A stretch of DNA of 51,880 nt from Sulfurimonas crateris (GTDB lineage Bacteria; Campylobacterota; Campylobacteria; Campylobacterales; Sulfurimonadaceae): the NCBI GenBank assembly GCA_945870785.1, contig CAMBTK010000007.1, positions 1 to 51,880 on the forward strand, in the 5' to 3' direction. The notes beneath the pieces were generated by a model. The model ran no database searches. It saw only the letters and a program-made list of their open reading frames with translations, and had not been told where the DNA came from. Positions 39,996 through 48,881 of this stretch are shown here, piece by piece; the first letter of the stretch is position 1, and every line of letters starts with the position of its first letter. The translations under genes were made by a program, and so were the position numbers.

Positions 39996-40697
39996 TTGGG
40001 ACTTTTTACTGAAATTAAAGAGGACTTTTCAAACGCATATAAAAATGATCCAGCGTTAAATTCAAAATTAGATTTTTTATTTAACTATCCAGGAGTCTGG
40101 GCTGTTGCATGGTATAGAGTAGCACATAAGCTGTACATGGCTAACTTTAAAAGTTTAGCAAGAATCATAATGGGTTTAACTCAAATTTTAACAAATATAG
40201 ATATTCATCCAGGCGCTATAATTGGAAAAAGAGTCTTTATAGACCATGGAACTGGCGTTGTTATAGGTCAAACAGCAATAATAGAAGATGATGTTCTAAT
40301 ATATCAAGGCGTTACGCTAGGTGGTGTTTCACTTACTCAAGGAAAAAGACACCCGACTGTAAAAAAAGGTGCTGTTTTAGGTGCAGGTTCAAAGATACTA
40401 GGAAATATAGTCATCGGAGAATATGCAAAAATAGGTGCAAATTCTGTTGTGGTAAAACCTGTTCCAAACAATGCAACCGCTATTGGTATTCCTGCGCATG
40501 TGATAGAAAAAGGGAGATGTAAAGACCCACTTATGCATAACTTACTTCCAGATATAAATAAAGAGATGTTTGAATATCTACTAAAGCGTGTTGCAGTGCT
40601 TGAGCATATCTTGGTTGAAGACAACAAAGAGCTCTTAGAGCAAGATTTACAGCTAGAAAATATTTACGAATCCTTCATTAGAGCAATGAAAAATTAA
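39996..40697 (+). CDS. cysE: Serine O-acetyltransferase
   Basis: 233 aa; DIHPGAIIGKRVFIDHGTGVVIGQTAIIEDDVLIYQGVTLGGVS left-handed beta-helix; TTG start. Confidence 0.93.
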   Translation: MGLFTEIKEDFSNAYKNDPALNSKLDFLFNYPGVWAVAWYRVAHKLYMANFKSLARIIMGLTQILTNIDIHPGAIIGKRVFIDHGTGVVIGQTAIIEDDVLIYQGVTLGGVSLTQGKRHPTVKKGAVLGAGSKILGNIVIGEYAKIGANSVVVKPVPNNATAIGIPAHVIEKGRCKDPLMHNLLPDINKEMFEYLLKRVAVLEHILVEDNKELLEQDLQLENIYESFIRAMKN

Positions 40698-40744
40698 ATT
40701 TATTTTAGTATAATTCGCCCAATATTTTTAATAAAGGGTTCTTC

Positions 40745-41908
40745 ATGCTTAGTGATCGCGTAAACACACTATCCGAATCAATTACAATTGCAATCTCAAC
40801 ACTCGCTGGTGAATTAAAAGCTTCTGGAAAAGACATTTTAAGCTTTTCTGCTGGTGAGCCTGATTTTGATACTCCTAGAGTTATTAAAGACGCAGCTATT
40901 GCTGCTATAAACGAAGGTTTTACAAAATATACACCAGTTGAGGGAATCCCTGCACTAAAAGCCGCGATAGCAAACAAACTAAAAAGAGACAATGGTCTAA
41001 CTTATGCACCAAATCAAATTATCACAAACAACGGCGCAAAACACTCCCTTTTTAATCTTTTTGCAGCAGTTATTCAAAAAGGTGATGAAGTAATCATTCC
41101 AGCTCCATATTGGGTTACTTATCCTGAGCTAGTTTTATACCATGGCGGAACTGTTGTAGAGATTGAAACAAATGATGAGAGCTCATTTAAAATCACACCA
41201 GAGCAATTAAAAAACGCTCTTACTCCAAAAACTAAAATGATAATTTTAACTTCTCCTTCAAACCCAACTGGTTCGGTTTACTCTAAAGATGAACTTACAG
41301 CACTTGGTAAAGTTTTAGAAGGAACTGATGTTTTAGTTGCAAGTGATGAGATGTACGAGAAACTAATCTATGATGGAGAGTTTACATCTGCTGCAGCTGT
41401 TAGTGAAGATATGTATAAAAGAACTATCACTATCAATGGTCTTAGTAAATCAGTGGCTATGACTGGTTGGAGATTTGGCTATATGGCTGCGCACCAAACA
41501 GAGATAATTCAAGCAACAAAAAAACTTCAAAGCCAAAGCACTTCTAACATTAACTCTATTACTCAAAAAGCTGCGATTGTTGGCTTAAACGGTGACGCTG
41601 ATGCTGATATTGAGAAGATGAGATTGGCATTTAAAGAGCGCCGAGATGAGGCTGTAAAGCTTATAAATGCGATAGATGGACTTAGTGTTTACAAGCCAGA
41701 CGGTGCATTTTATCTATTTATAAATATCAAAAAAATATCTAATGACTCTATGAAGTTTTGTAAAGAGCTTTTAGAAGAAAAAGGTGTGGCTTTGGTTCCA
41801 GGTGTTGGTTTTGGAAGCGAAGGATATGCTAGATTTAGTTTTGCAACAGATATAGAGAGTATTCGTAAAGGTATAAAAAGAATAGAAGAGTTTGTATCCA
41901 AGCGCTAA
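40745..41908 (+). CDS. aspC: Aspartate aminotransferase (class I/II PLP aminotransferase)
   Basis: 387 aa; SFSAGEPDFDTP, SPSNPTGSVY, INGLSKSVAMTGWRFGY. Confidence 0.93.
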   Translation: MLSDRVNTLSESITIAISTLAGELKASGKDILSFSAGEPDFDTPRVIKDAAIAAINEGFTKYTPVEGIPALKAAIANKLKRDNGLTYAPNQIITNNGAKHSLFNLFAAVIQKGDEVIIPAPYWVTYPELVLYHGGTVVEIETNDESSFKITPEQLKNALTPKTKMIILTSPSNPTGSVYSKDELTALGKVLEGTDVLVASDEMYEKLIYDGEFTSAAAVSEDMYKRTITINGLSKSVAMTGWRFGYMAAHQTEIIQATKKLQSQSTSNINSITQKAAIVGLNGDADADIEKMRLAFKERRDEAVKLINAIDGLSVYKPDGAFYLFINIKKISNDSMKFCKELLEEKGVALVPGVGFGSEGYARFSFATDIESIRKGIKRIEEFVSKR

Positions 41909-44553
41909 GGCGTGCGGATGCTAAAATCTTTTATATAAATTATACTAACTCCCTGCCCCGTCTCTTTCACATCAACATCTACCCTTAAGGATTTACTTAA
42001 CGAATACTGCAATATCAAACTTGAAATTTCATCATTTTTATAGACTATACGGATATTTTTGTTAAATCTAGCTCCAACTTCATAGCCAAGTGTACCCTCT
42101 TTATTTGTCAAAATATTTATAGTATCTACTTTTATTGCCCCTGAACTATTTACCATTTTCTTAATTCCACTTCCAAGAAGAAGTGTATTTACTGATGTTT
42201 TTGATGCTTTATCCTGAGACGCATCAAAAATAGAAGATGCACTTGCATCAAATAGTATATAAGAGAGTATGTCATTTTGGCTCATTGCAGGTTTTGAGGA
42301 GAAAAGCACAACAGGAGAACTGGCTTTGTTTGTGATATACACCTCAATATCTACATAATCAATCGTATAGTAGTGAAGATTTAGATTAAGGTATGGATCT
42401 ATCTCATCTCCTCCATAAAAATATATCTCACTCTCATCAAACTCAAATACTTTATCATCAAGATTTACCTCTCCGCTTTTGATATTTAAAACACCAAAAA
42501 GTTGTATACTTGACTCCATCTCTTTATATAAAACCAAAGATGGACGTACCAATAGTGAAATATCCTCTAGCTCATATCTTAGAGGTTTTGACGAGGTTAT
42601 GTTTATGTTTATGGCTCTTGCGTCTTGCTTTTTTAACTCTTTCATATCTTGGATTATTATGATGTCTTTATCTCTAATACTATAATCTTTTTTAGGCTTA
42701 TACATAATCACACCATCTTTTATCTCCACATCTCCGCTAATATCTTGTCGTCCATCTGCATCAATAGTTGCGTGTAAATCAAGCTTTATAGTAACATTTG
42801 CATCTTTTGATTTATAGTGATATTTATCACTAAATAAATAGAAATCTCCGCTCATATCGCTACTCTTTAAAACTCCTCGAAGAAGGATATTGTCATATAT
42901 CCAAAACTCTTTAAACTCTATATCAAAATCATCACTAAAGCCAATTTTTGACGCTCTATCAGAAGATACTCTTTTGTCCAGTATATTTAAGTTGTATCTG
43001 TTTAAAATAAGCTCTTTATCTTTATATACAAACTCAAAACTGTTATCTTTGCCAGAAAAACTTCTTGTTGAATCAAGTTTTAAAATATAAGATGAAGCCT
43101 TTACACTAGAGGCTATCTCTAGTGAATCTTTGAAGTTTATAGTAGATTTTGCTTCTACTTTAGCATCAAAAAAGACTTCATTTGGTCTGATTTTTAGCTC
43201 TTTTAAAAATTTATCCACAGAGTTTATCTTTGTATTTATAACGGCTGTTTTATTATTCAAATCAACTCTATAATCAAAAACAGCAGAACCAAGATTTATA
43301 TAACCATCTGCCTTCTCTTCGTTTGCAAACATTGAGACAGATGCTATATCTGATTTTGCAAATATTGAGATGTTGCTGTTTTTTTCATGTGCATTAAGAG
43401 TTATTTTTGAAAATCTCATCAAATCGTACTCTTTGTAGTGTAGATGCTCCTCTTTTGGATATATATTTGACTCCACAAATGTTTCGCTGTTTTCATAAGA
43501 TAGATTTGCATCAAACTTAGCATAGGCTGTATCTGCATTAATTGTATATTTTTTAAAATCAAGCGTTGTAAAATCAGCCTCAATATCCTTTGCATTAAAC
43601 TTTACATAGGTTCTATCTGAGCTATATTTTGCGTCTATGGCAAATGTATCAAATGGAATATCGCTATCTTTAGTAATTATCTCTCCATCCATCCTAGAGT
43701 TAACATCCAGTTTTTCATCTATCTCAGTATCTTGCTTAATTAAGGTCTCAAACTTTCTATATAACGCTTTATATCTAGTTTTAATGGTAATGTTTTCACT
43801 ATCAATAAAATATATAAGGTTAAGTTTTATATCTTTTATAAAAAAGTCTGAAACAGACTTCACACTTGCCTCGTTTATGGTTGTTGAGAGATTTATATGT
43901 TTTGAGTCTATCTCAATCTCAGCTTTTATTTTTTTTGGCTTATACTCTAAAAAATGAAGATACTTTTTTTCTATGAAATCAGAAAAAACAAATGATGAAA
44001 CACCACGCAGAGTCTCTTCTCTTAAAGAGCCCAAGAACTCTATATTTGCATATTTACTCTTTGCCTTTAAAGAAATTTTTTCTATATCTATATAATCCCT
44101 AAAGGTTAGTTCATCTGCAATAACATCAAATAAAATCTTCTCTTTTTTGTAATTTAGCGTACCATTTTCAATAGTTGCCCTTGAAATATTAAAAGCGATA
44201 AATGTTGAATCATCACTATTTTGCATTTTCTCAAGTAGTTTATCTAGCTCTATTTTAACTCCATATGCAGCTATATAATCGATCCTTGGAGTTGGATTGA
44301 AAAGAGATAAAAACTTATATTTTATAGTTAGTTTATCTGCACTTATGCTATCTTCATACTTAAAAGCAGAAACTTCAACTCCACTAAAGAGAGTCCCTCT
44401 TAGTGATTTGTACTCTATATTTAACTCTTTTAGATATTTTCCAGCCAAAGCAGGGACTATGTCTTTTTGAAAAAAGACAAATATTGCTATAAAGATAGTT
44501 AAAATTAAAAAAAATAGCGTTATTTGAGCAAAGGAGAGAACTTTTTTTATCAA
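41905..44553 (-). CDS. tamB: TamB-like translocation/assembly module protein (DUF490)
   Basis: 882 aa; N-terminal TM, C-terminal DUF490 pattern (GVLNIKSGEVNLDDKVFEFDESEIYFYGGDEIDPYLNLNLHY, MSQNDILSYILFD). TTG start overlaps tamA stop. Confidence 0.85.
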   Translation of the reverse strand: MIKKVLSFAQITLFFLILTIFIAIFVFFQKDIVPALAGKYLKELNIEYKSLRGTLFSGVEVSAFKYEDSISADKLTIKYKFLSLFNPTPRIDYIAAYGVKIELDKLLEKMQNSDDSTFIAFNISRATIENGTLNYKKEKILFDVIADELTFRDYIDIEKISLKAKSKYANIEFLGSLREETLRGVSSFVFSDFIEKKYLHFLEYKPKKIKAEIEIDSKHINLSTTINEASVKSVSDFFIKDIKLNLIYFIDSENITIKTRYKALYRKFETLIKQDTEIDEKLDVNSRMDGEIITKDSDIPFDTFAIDAKYSSDRTYVKFNAKDIEADFTTLDFKKYTINADTAYAKFDANLSYENSETFVESNIYPKEEHLHYKEYDLMRFSKITLNAHEKNSNISIFAKSDIASVSMFANEEKADGYINLGSAVFDYRVDLNNKTAVINTKINSVDKFLKELKIRPNEVFFDAKVEAKSTINFKDSLEIASSVKASSYILKLDSTRSFSGKDNSFEFVYKDKELILNRYNLNILDKRVSSDRASKIGFSDDFDIEFKEFWIYDNILLRGVLKSSDMSGDFYLFSDKYHYKSKDANVTIKLDLHATIDADGRQDISGDVEIKDGVIMYKPKKDYSIRDKDIIIIQDMKELKKQDARAININITSSKPLRYELEDISLLVRPSLVLYKEMESSIQLFGVLNIKSGEVNLDDKVFEFDESEIYFYGGDEIDPYLNLNLHYYTIDYVDIEVYITNKASSPVVLFSSKPAMSQNDILSYILFDASASSIFDASQDKASKTSVNTLLLGSGIKKMVNSSGAIKVDTINILTNKEGTLGYEVGARFNKNIRIVYKNDEISSLILQYSLSKSLRVDVDVKETGQGVSIIYIKDFSIRTP

Positions 44554-46250
44554 AATAACTCCCCGATGTGAAAGTGTATAGCATACTCTTTGGTAGGGTT
44601 TTTAGTATCAAAACCAACATCAATTGCAATTGGTCCGATTGGAGTTAGATAACGAAATCCAAAACCAACACTATGATAACCGCTGCTAAAATCTGGTGTA
44701 CTATCTTGCGAGAGAAAACTATTATCATTAAAAACTACTCCCTTAAAATCGCCATAAATCTTAAACCGTACTTCAGCAGTTGCTTCAAAAATAGAGTCAA
44801 ATCCGATAGGGTCACCCATGCTGTTTTGTGGACCTAGCTTTCTATAACCATACCCACGATTGCTATGCATACCTCCAGCAAAGAAGCGATAAGAAGTTGG
44901 AATCTCTCCATCAAAGAGCTTTATAACCCCATAATTTGCCTTTAGTGCAAGTGTGGCTTCTTCCAAACTATTTATCGTTCCGCCAGTTGCCTTAAACTTG
45001 TAGTATGTTGCATCAGAGACACTTCCCTTAAGTGAGCCCATTAACTCACTTTTTATAAAATAGCCGCTGCTTGGGTCTAAGATCTTATCTCTTGTATCAT
45101 ACGCATACTCTATTTTTGGAGATAGCACAAAAAGTTGGTTTATTGGGAAGAGTTCTACATCCTCACTCTTATATGTGTTGATGTTATCAAAGATAAGGCT
45201 CTCTTTAAAGGTATGCTTATCTCGTCTTTGCTTTAAATACCCATTTAGATAAACTTTTGACTCCTCAAATCCTAAAAATTTCTCATTTTCAAAACCCACT
45301 TCAAAACCAGTAAAATTTCTATTTGCCATTGGCATATCAAAATTTAACTTTATATTTTGCTTTACTTGAGTCACTCGTGTTTTTAAACTAAGAGTCTTTA
45401 AATTTCCTAAAAAATTTCTATCCAATACCCCTAAAGAGAGCATAGCCCCCTCATCACTACTTACTCCTACCCCAGATTCAAAACGTAGTGGTTTCTCATT
45501 TTGAACTATACTGACACTAACATCAACAAACTCATCTTTTGATATATCTGTATCAATTATCGCCTTTGAAATGCCCTCATATGAGTACAACTCCTCATAG
45601 CTTTGAGAAATTGCACCTAAAGAGAACTCCATTCCCTCTTGTATGTACAAAACTGAACGCACTCTATTTTCATCTATATCTCGTGAAGGTTTTATAGAGA
45701 TATTTTTAAAATAACACTTTTTATTTTTGCTTGATTCATAAGTTATATATGCCGCATTATTCTCAGTGTCTATCCATGCTTTTGCTTCAAGATAGGGATT
45801 GCAAAAGTTAGCGTTTGCATAAAAGAGCTTTATATCTTTTTTACTTTGTACAAAGCGCTCTGAATCAAAAATATCACCAACTTTAAAGGAGATAGCACTA
45901 CCTAACTCCAAATCTGAAATATTTGAAATATCTTTTATGACTATTGGTTTATTCTCTTGTATAACCAAAAAAATACTCTCTTTGTCTATTTTAAAGTCAA
46001 TTATGGCGTCAAAAAAACCTCTTGTTTTGTAATAATCCTTGAGTGTTTGTATGACAAAATCAATTGTTTTGGAGTCGATAGATGGAGGCGGTTTATAAAA
46101 TTCATAAAAAGATGGTTCATATAAATCAAGCAAAGAGTAGAGTTGGCTAGAGTTTATATGAGTGTTTCCATTAAAATGGAGCTCTAGCTTATCTGAAAAA
46201 AGGAGAGTCGAGACAAAAAGATATAAAAAAAACTTTTTTCTCAAAGCCAC
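44550..46250 (-). CDS. tamA: TamA/BamA-family (Omp85) outer membrane protein with POTRA-like domains
   Basis: Signal-peptide-like start RKKFFLYLFVSTLLFS, POTRA-like segments, C-terminal Omp85 barrel (RFFAGGMHSNRGYGYRKLGP, SVGFGFRYLTPIGPIAIDVGF). Start inferred at GTG 46250 or TTG 46244; ORF to 46334 overlaps the next gene. Confidence 0.85.
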   Translation of the reverse strand: MALRKKFFLYLFVSTLLFSDKLELHFNGNTHINSSQLYSLLDLYEPSFYEFYKPPPSIDSKTIDFVIQTLKDYYKTRGFFDAIIDFKIDKESIFLVIQENKPIVIKDISNISDLELGSAISFKVGDIFDSERFVQSKKDIKLFYANANFCNPYLEAKAWIDTENNAAYITYESSKNKKCYFKNISIKPSRDIDENRVRSVLYIQEGMEFSLGAISQSYEELYSYEGISKAIIDTDISKDEFVDVSVSIVQNEKPLRFESGVGVSSDEGAMLSLGVLDRNFLGNLKTLSLKTRVTQVKQNIKLNFDMPMANRNFTGFEVGFENEKFLGFEESKVYLNGYLKQRRDKHTFKESLIFDNINTYKSEDVELFPINQLFVLSPKIEYAYDTRDKILDPSSGYFIKSELMGSLKGSVSDATYYKFKATGGTINSLEEATLALKANYGVIKLFDGEIPTSYRFFAGGMHSNRGYGYRKLGPQNSMGDPIGFDSIFEATAEVRFKIYGDFKGVVFNDNSFLSQDSTPDFSSGYHSVGFGFRYLTPIGPIAIDVGFDTKNPTKEYAIHFHIGELF

Positions 46251-46267
46251 TCCAATATAATAATTTA

Positions 46268-46471
46268 CTATTTTAGGCTTTTTAAAGCCTCTATAACTTC
46301 GTCTAAATTCTCCAATGGAATATGAACTTTCCACTCAGGCTCATTTGCATTTCCAGCCAATGAAATACCGATACTAGCTACACTATGGCTTCCAGCTCCA
46401 TAAGGCTCATCTATCTTAGCTACCGAAATAACACCTTTTTTTGTTCCATTTAATGCGATTGTTTTTGACAT
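46268..46471 (-). CDS. Conserved-looking small protein of unknown function (67 aa)
   Basis: Intact ORF in the minus-strand lpxD-tamA series, upstream SD-like AGGAAA, soluble composition (MSKTIALNGTKKGVISVAKIDEPYGAGSHSVASIGISLAGNANEPEWKVHIPLENLDEVIEALKSLK). Confidence 0.75.
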   Translation of the reverse strand: MSKTIALNGTKKGVISVAKIDEPYGAGSHSVASIGISLAGNANEPEWKVHIPLENLDEVIEALKSLK

Positions 46472-46489
46472 ATTTTTTTCCTTTAAATT

Positions 46490-47440
46490 TTATTTTATTA
46501 GTCTAGCTATTTTACCCTGAAGCTTCAGCCACAATCTATGCTCCATAAGCGGAAAACCAGCGAACGTTAAGCCGCTCTCTTTAATACTTTTAGTAACTCC
46601 GCTTCTTGCTGCCATTGTAGTAAATGGAGCGATGCTTAAATGTCCTGCCGTTGCACTCTGTCCACCCATTACAACATTTCGCCCCATTGTAGTTGAACCT
46701 GATATACCAGATTGAGCCACCAAAACAGAGTGTTCACCTATGACGCAGTTATGCCCAACTTGAACAAGATTGTCAATTCTTACACCATATTTTATAAGGG
46801 TTGTACCAAATACCGCTCTGTCTATTGTCGTTGAACTGCCAATTTCTACATTATCTTCTATCTGGGCATTTCCGTTTTGATAGATCTTTGTATGTTCGCC
46901 TTTTTTATCTGTAGCAAAACCAAAACCATCACTTCCAATTGTTGTATTTGCATGTATGATACAATTACTGCCAACCTTACAATCTCTATATATTGTAACG
47001 CTTGGATATATAATAGTATTGTCGCCAACAACTACATTAGCTCCTATATATACGTGTGCCATGATTGTAGAGTTTTTACCGATAATTGCACCATTTGCTA
47101 TCTCTGCTTTATCAGAGATAGTTGTACCTTCACCGATTATTGGCTCTGGCAACGTTTTATCTTCAATAGGTGGTGCAAAATACTTAGATAATATTGCCAT
47201 CGAAAGATAAGGGTTTTCAACCTCTAAAACAACACATCCACTAGGAACAAACTCTCTTGTCTCTTTACTTACTATTATCGCACCTGCGCTTGAGTCTTGT
47301 ATCTCTTTTATATATTTTGCATTTGCTACAAAAGATATCTCACTCTTTGTTGCATCACGCAGAGTATTCATCTTCGTAATCTCAAAGTTTTCGCCACTAA
47401 AATCACTATTTATTATTTTTGCTATATCTTTTAAATCCAT
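46490..47440 (-). CDS. lpxD: UDP-3-O-acylglucosamine N-acyltransferase (copy 1)
   Basis: 316 aa; hexapeptide-repeat helix, IGSDGFGFATDKKGEHTKIYQNGNAQIEDNVEIGSSTTIDRAVFG, VQVGHNCVIGEH catalytic His region. Confidence 0.93.
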   Translation of the reverse strand: MDLKDIAKIINSDFSGENFEITKMNTLRDATKSEISFVANAKYIKEIQDSSAGAIIVSKETREFVPSGCVVLEVENPYLSMAILSKYFAPPIEDKTLPEPIIGEGTTISDKAEIANGAIIGKNSTIMAHVYIGANVVVGDNTIIYPSVTIYRDCKVGSNCIIHANTTIGSDGFGFATDKKGEHTKIYQNGNAQIEDNVEIGSSTTIDRAVFGTTLIKYGVRIDNLVQVGHNCVIGEHSVLVAQSGISGSTTMGRNVVMGGQSATAGHLSIAPFTTMAARSGVTKSIKESGLTFAGFPLMEHRLWLKLQGKIARLIK

Positions 47441-47449
47441 TATCTACTC

Positions 47450-48400
47450 CTAATCGTTTAGCTTTGCTATCCTTACCTGAAGCCTTTTCCACTCTCTATG
47501 ATTCATAAGTGGAAAACCACTGTAGACTCCACCGCTTTTTTCTATACTTTTTGTAACACCACTTCTTGCACTAAATGTTGAAAATGGCGCAATAGTTAAA
47601 TGATCGCTAAAGGCACTCTGCCCACTCACAACACAGTTTCTTCCTAGTTTTGTGGATCCGCCTACCCCTGTTTGAGCCACAAAGATACAGTGTTCACCAA
47701 TATCACAATTGTGCGCAATATGTATAAAATTATCAAGTTTTGTACCGCGTCTTATGATAGTCGAGTTAAAAACTGCTCTATCTATAGCGCAATTAGCACC
47801 AATTTCTACAAAATCTTCTATGATAACATTTCCATTTTGATATATCTTAATATGTTCGCCATCTTTTGTATGAGAGAAGCCAAAACCATCAGCACCTATG
47901 ACTGTTCCTGAATGTATAATACACTCTTTTCCTATCACGCTGTCTCTGTAAATAGTAACGTTTGGATATATAATTGTGTCATCACCGACAACACAATTAG
48001 TGCCAATATAAGCTCCAGCCATAATTATTACATTTGAACCAATCCATGTTCCATTTTCTACTCTTGCCATTGTATCAATGATTGAATTATCTCCTATGCT
48101 TGGAGGAGGTAGTTGTGGTTCTACTGGTCTCTTGTTAAAAAGTTTTGTTACCTGCGCCATAGAGATAGAGACATCTGGACAGACAATATAAGAAGAATCT
48201 TTTGGAAGGTTCTCTATTAGTGCATCCATAATTAAAAAAGCTTTTGATTTTGATATTTCTAACTCTTGAGAGTATTTTTTATTTATGGCGAAAGTAAGTT
48301 GAGTAGGCAAAGATAGAGCCAACTCATTCATAGAGTCAACTTCCAAATCTTTGCCAATAAATTGGAGTTTTAGATGCTGTGCGATATTGCTTAGCAGCAT
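47450..48400 (-). CDS. lpxD: UDP-3-O-acylglucosamine N-acyltransferase (copy 2)
   Basis: 316 aa; [57 protein letters not shown]. Confidence 0.92.
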   Translation of the reverse strand: MLLSNIAQHLKLQFIGKDLEVDSMNELALSLPTQLTFAINKKYSQELEISKSKAFLIMDALIENLPKDSSYIVCPDVSISMAQVTKLFNKRPVEPQLPPPSIGDNSIIDTMARVENGTWIGSNVIIMAGAYIGTNCVVGDDTIIYPNVTIYRDSVIGKECIIHSGTVIGADGFGFSHTKDGEHIKIYQNGNVIIEDFVEIGANCAIDRAVFNSTIIRRGTKLDNFIHIAHNCDIGEHCIFVAQTGVGGSTKLGRNCVVSGQSAFSDHLTIAPFSTFSARSGVTKSIEKSGGVYSGFPLMNHREWKRLQVRIAKLND

Positions 48401-48404
48401 CTAT

Positions 48405-48881
48405 TTATCTCTCTAGTGCTACGGCACCGCTTCTTACAATCTCTTTTGGATTGTATTTGTTGATAATTTTTAAAAAATTATCAACTCTTTTTGGCTCATC
48501 CGCAACCATTGCGATAATTACATTGTCGCCAACATTTACTATTTTGCCATTATAAGCCGCACAAAGCGTTGCTATCTCTGTAATATTTTCAGAGATTGGA
48601 AACTTCATCAAAGCCATCTCTTTTTCAACTAAATCTGCATGTTCATATACTCTTAGAACTGGTATAAGCTTGTGCAACTGTTTTGTTATCTGCTCTATCA
48701 CTCTAATTGATCCAGACGTTACAATTGTAAGTCTTGAGTATTTGCTATCAGGAATCGGAGCAACAGTTAAAGATGTGATATTGTATCCACGGCCAGAGAA
48801 AAGGTCAGTTATACGAGATAGTACACTAGCTTCGTTTACCACGATAACAGAGATAACTCTTCTTGCGTTTTCATCTTGCAT
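48405..48881 (-). CDS. ilvH: Acetolactate synthase small (regulatory) subunit
   Basis: 158 aa; ACT domain VISVIVVNEASVLSRITDLFSGRGYNITSLTVAPI. Confidence 0.94.
   Translation of the reverse strand: MQDENARRVISVIVVNEASVLSRITDLFSGRGYNITSLTVAPIPDSKYSRLTIVTSGSIRVIEQITKQLHKLIPVLRVYEHADLVEKEMALMKFPISENITEIATLCAAYNGKIVNVGDNVIIAMVADEPKRVDNFLKIINKYNPKEIVRSGAVALER

Noticed and set aside
46877-47210. Cys/Ile-rich plus-strand ORFs (46877-47191, 46956-47210)
   Set aside because: Antisense shadows of LpxD hexapeptide repeats; no independent coding evidence.
47672-47911. Plus-strand ORF antisense to the second lpxD
   Set aside because: Same cause: the repetitive hexapeptide coding sequence leaves the opposite strand open.
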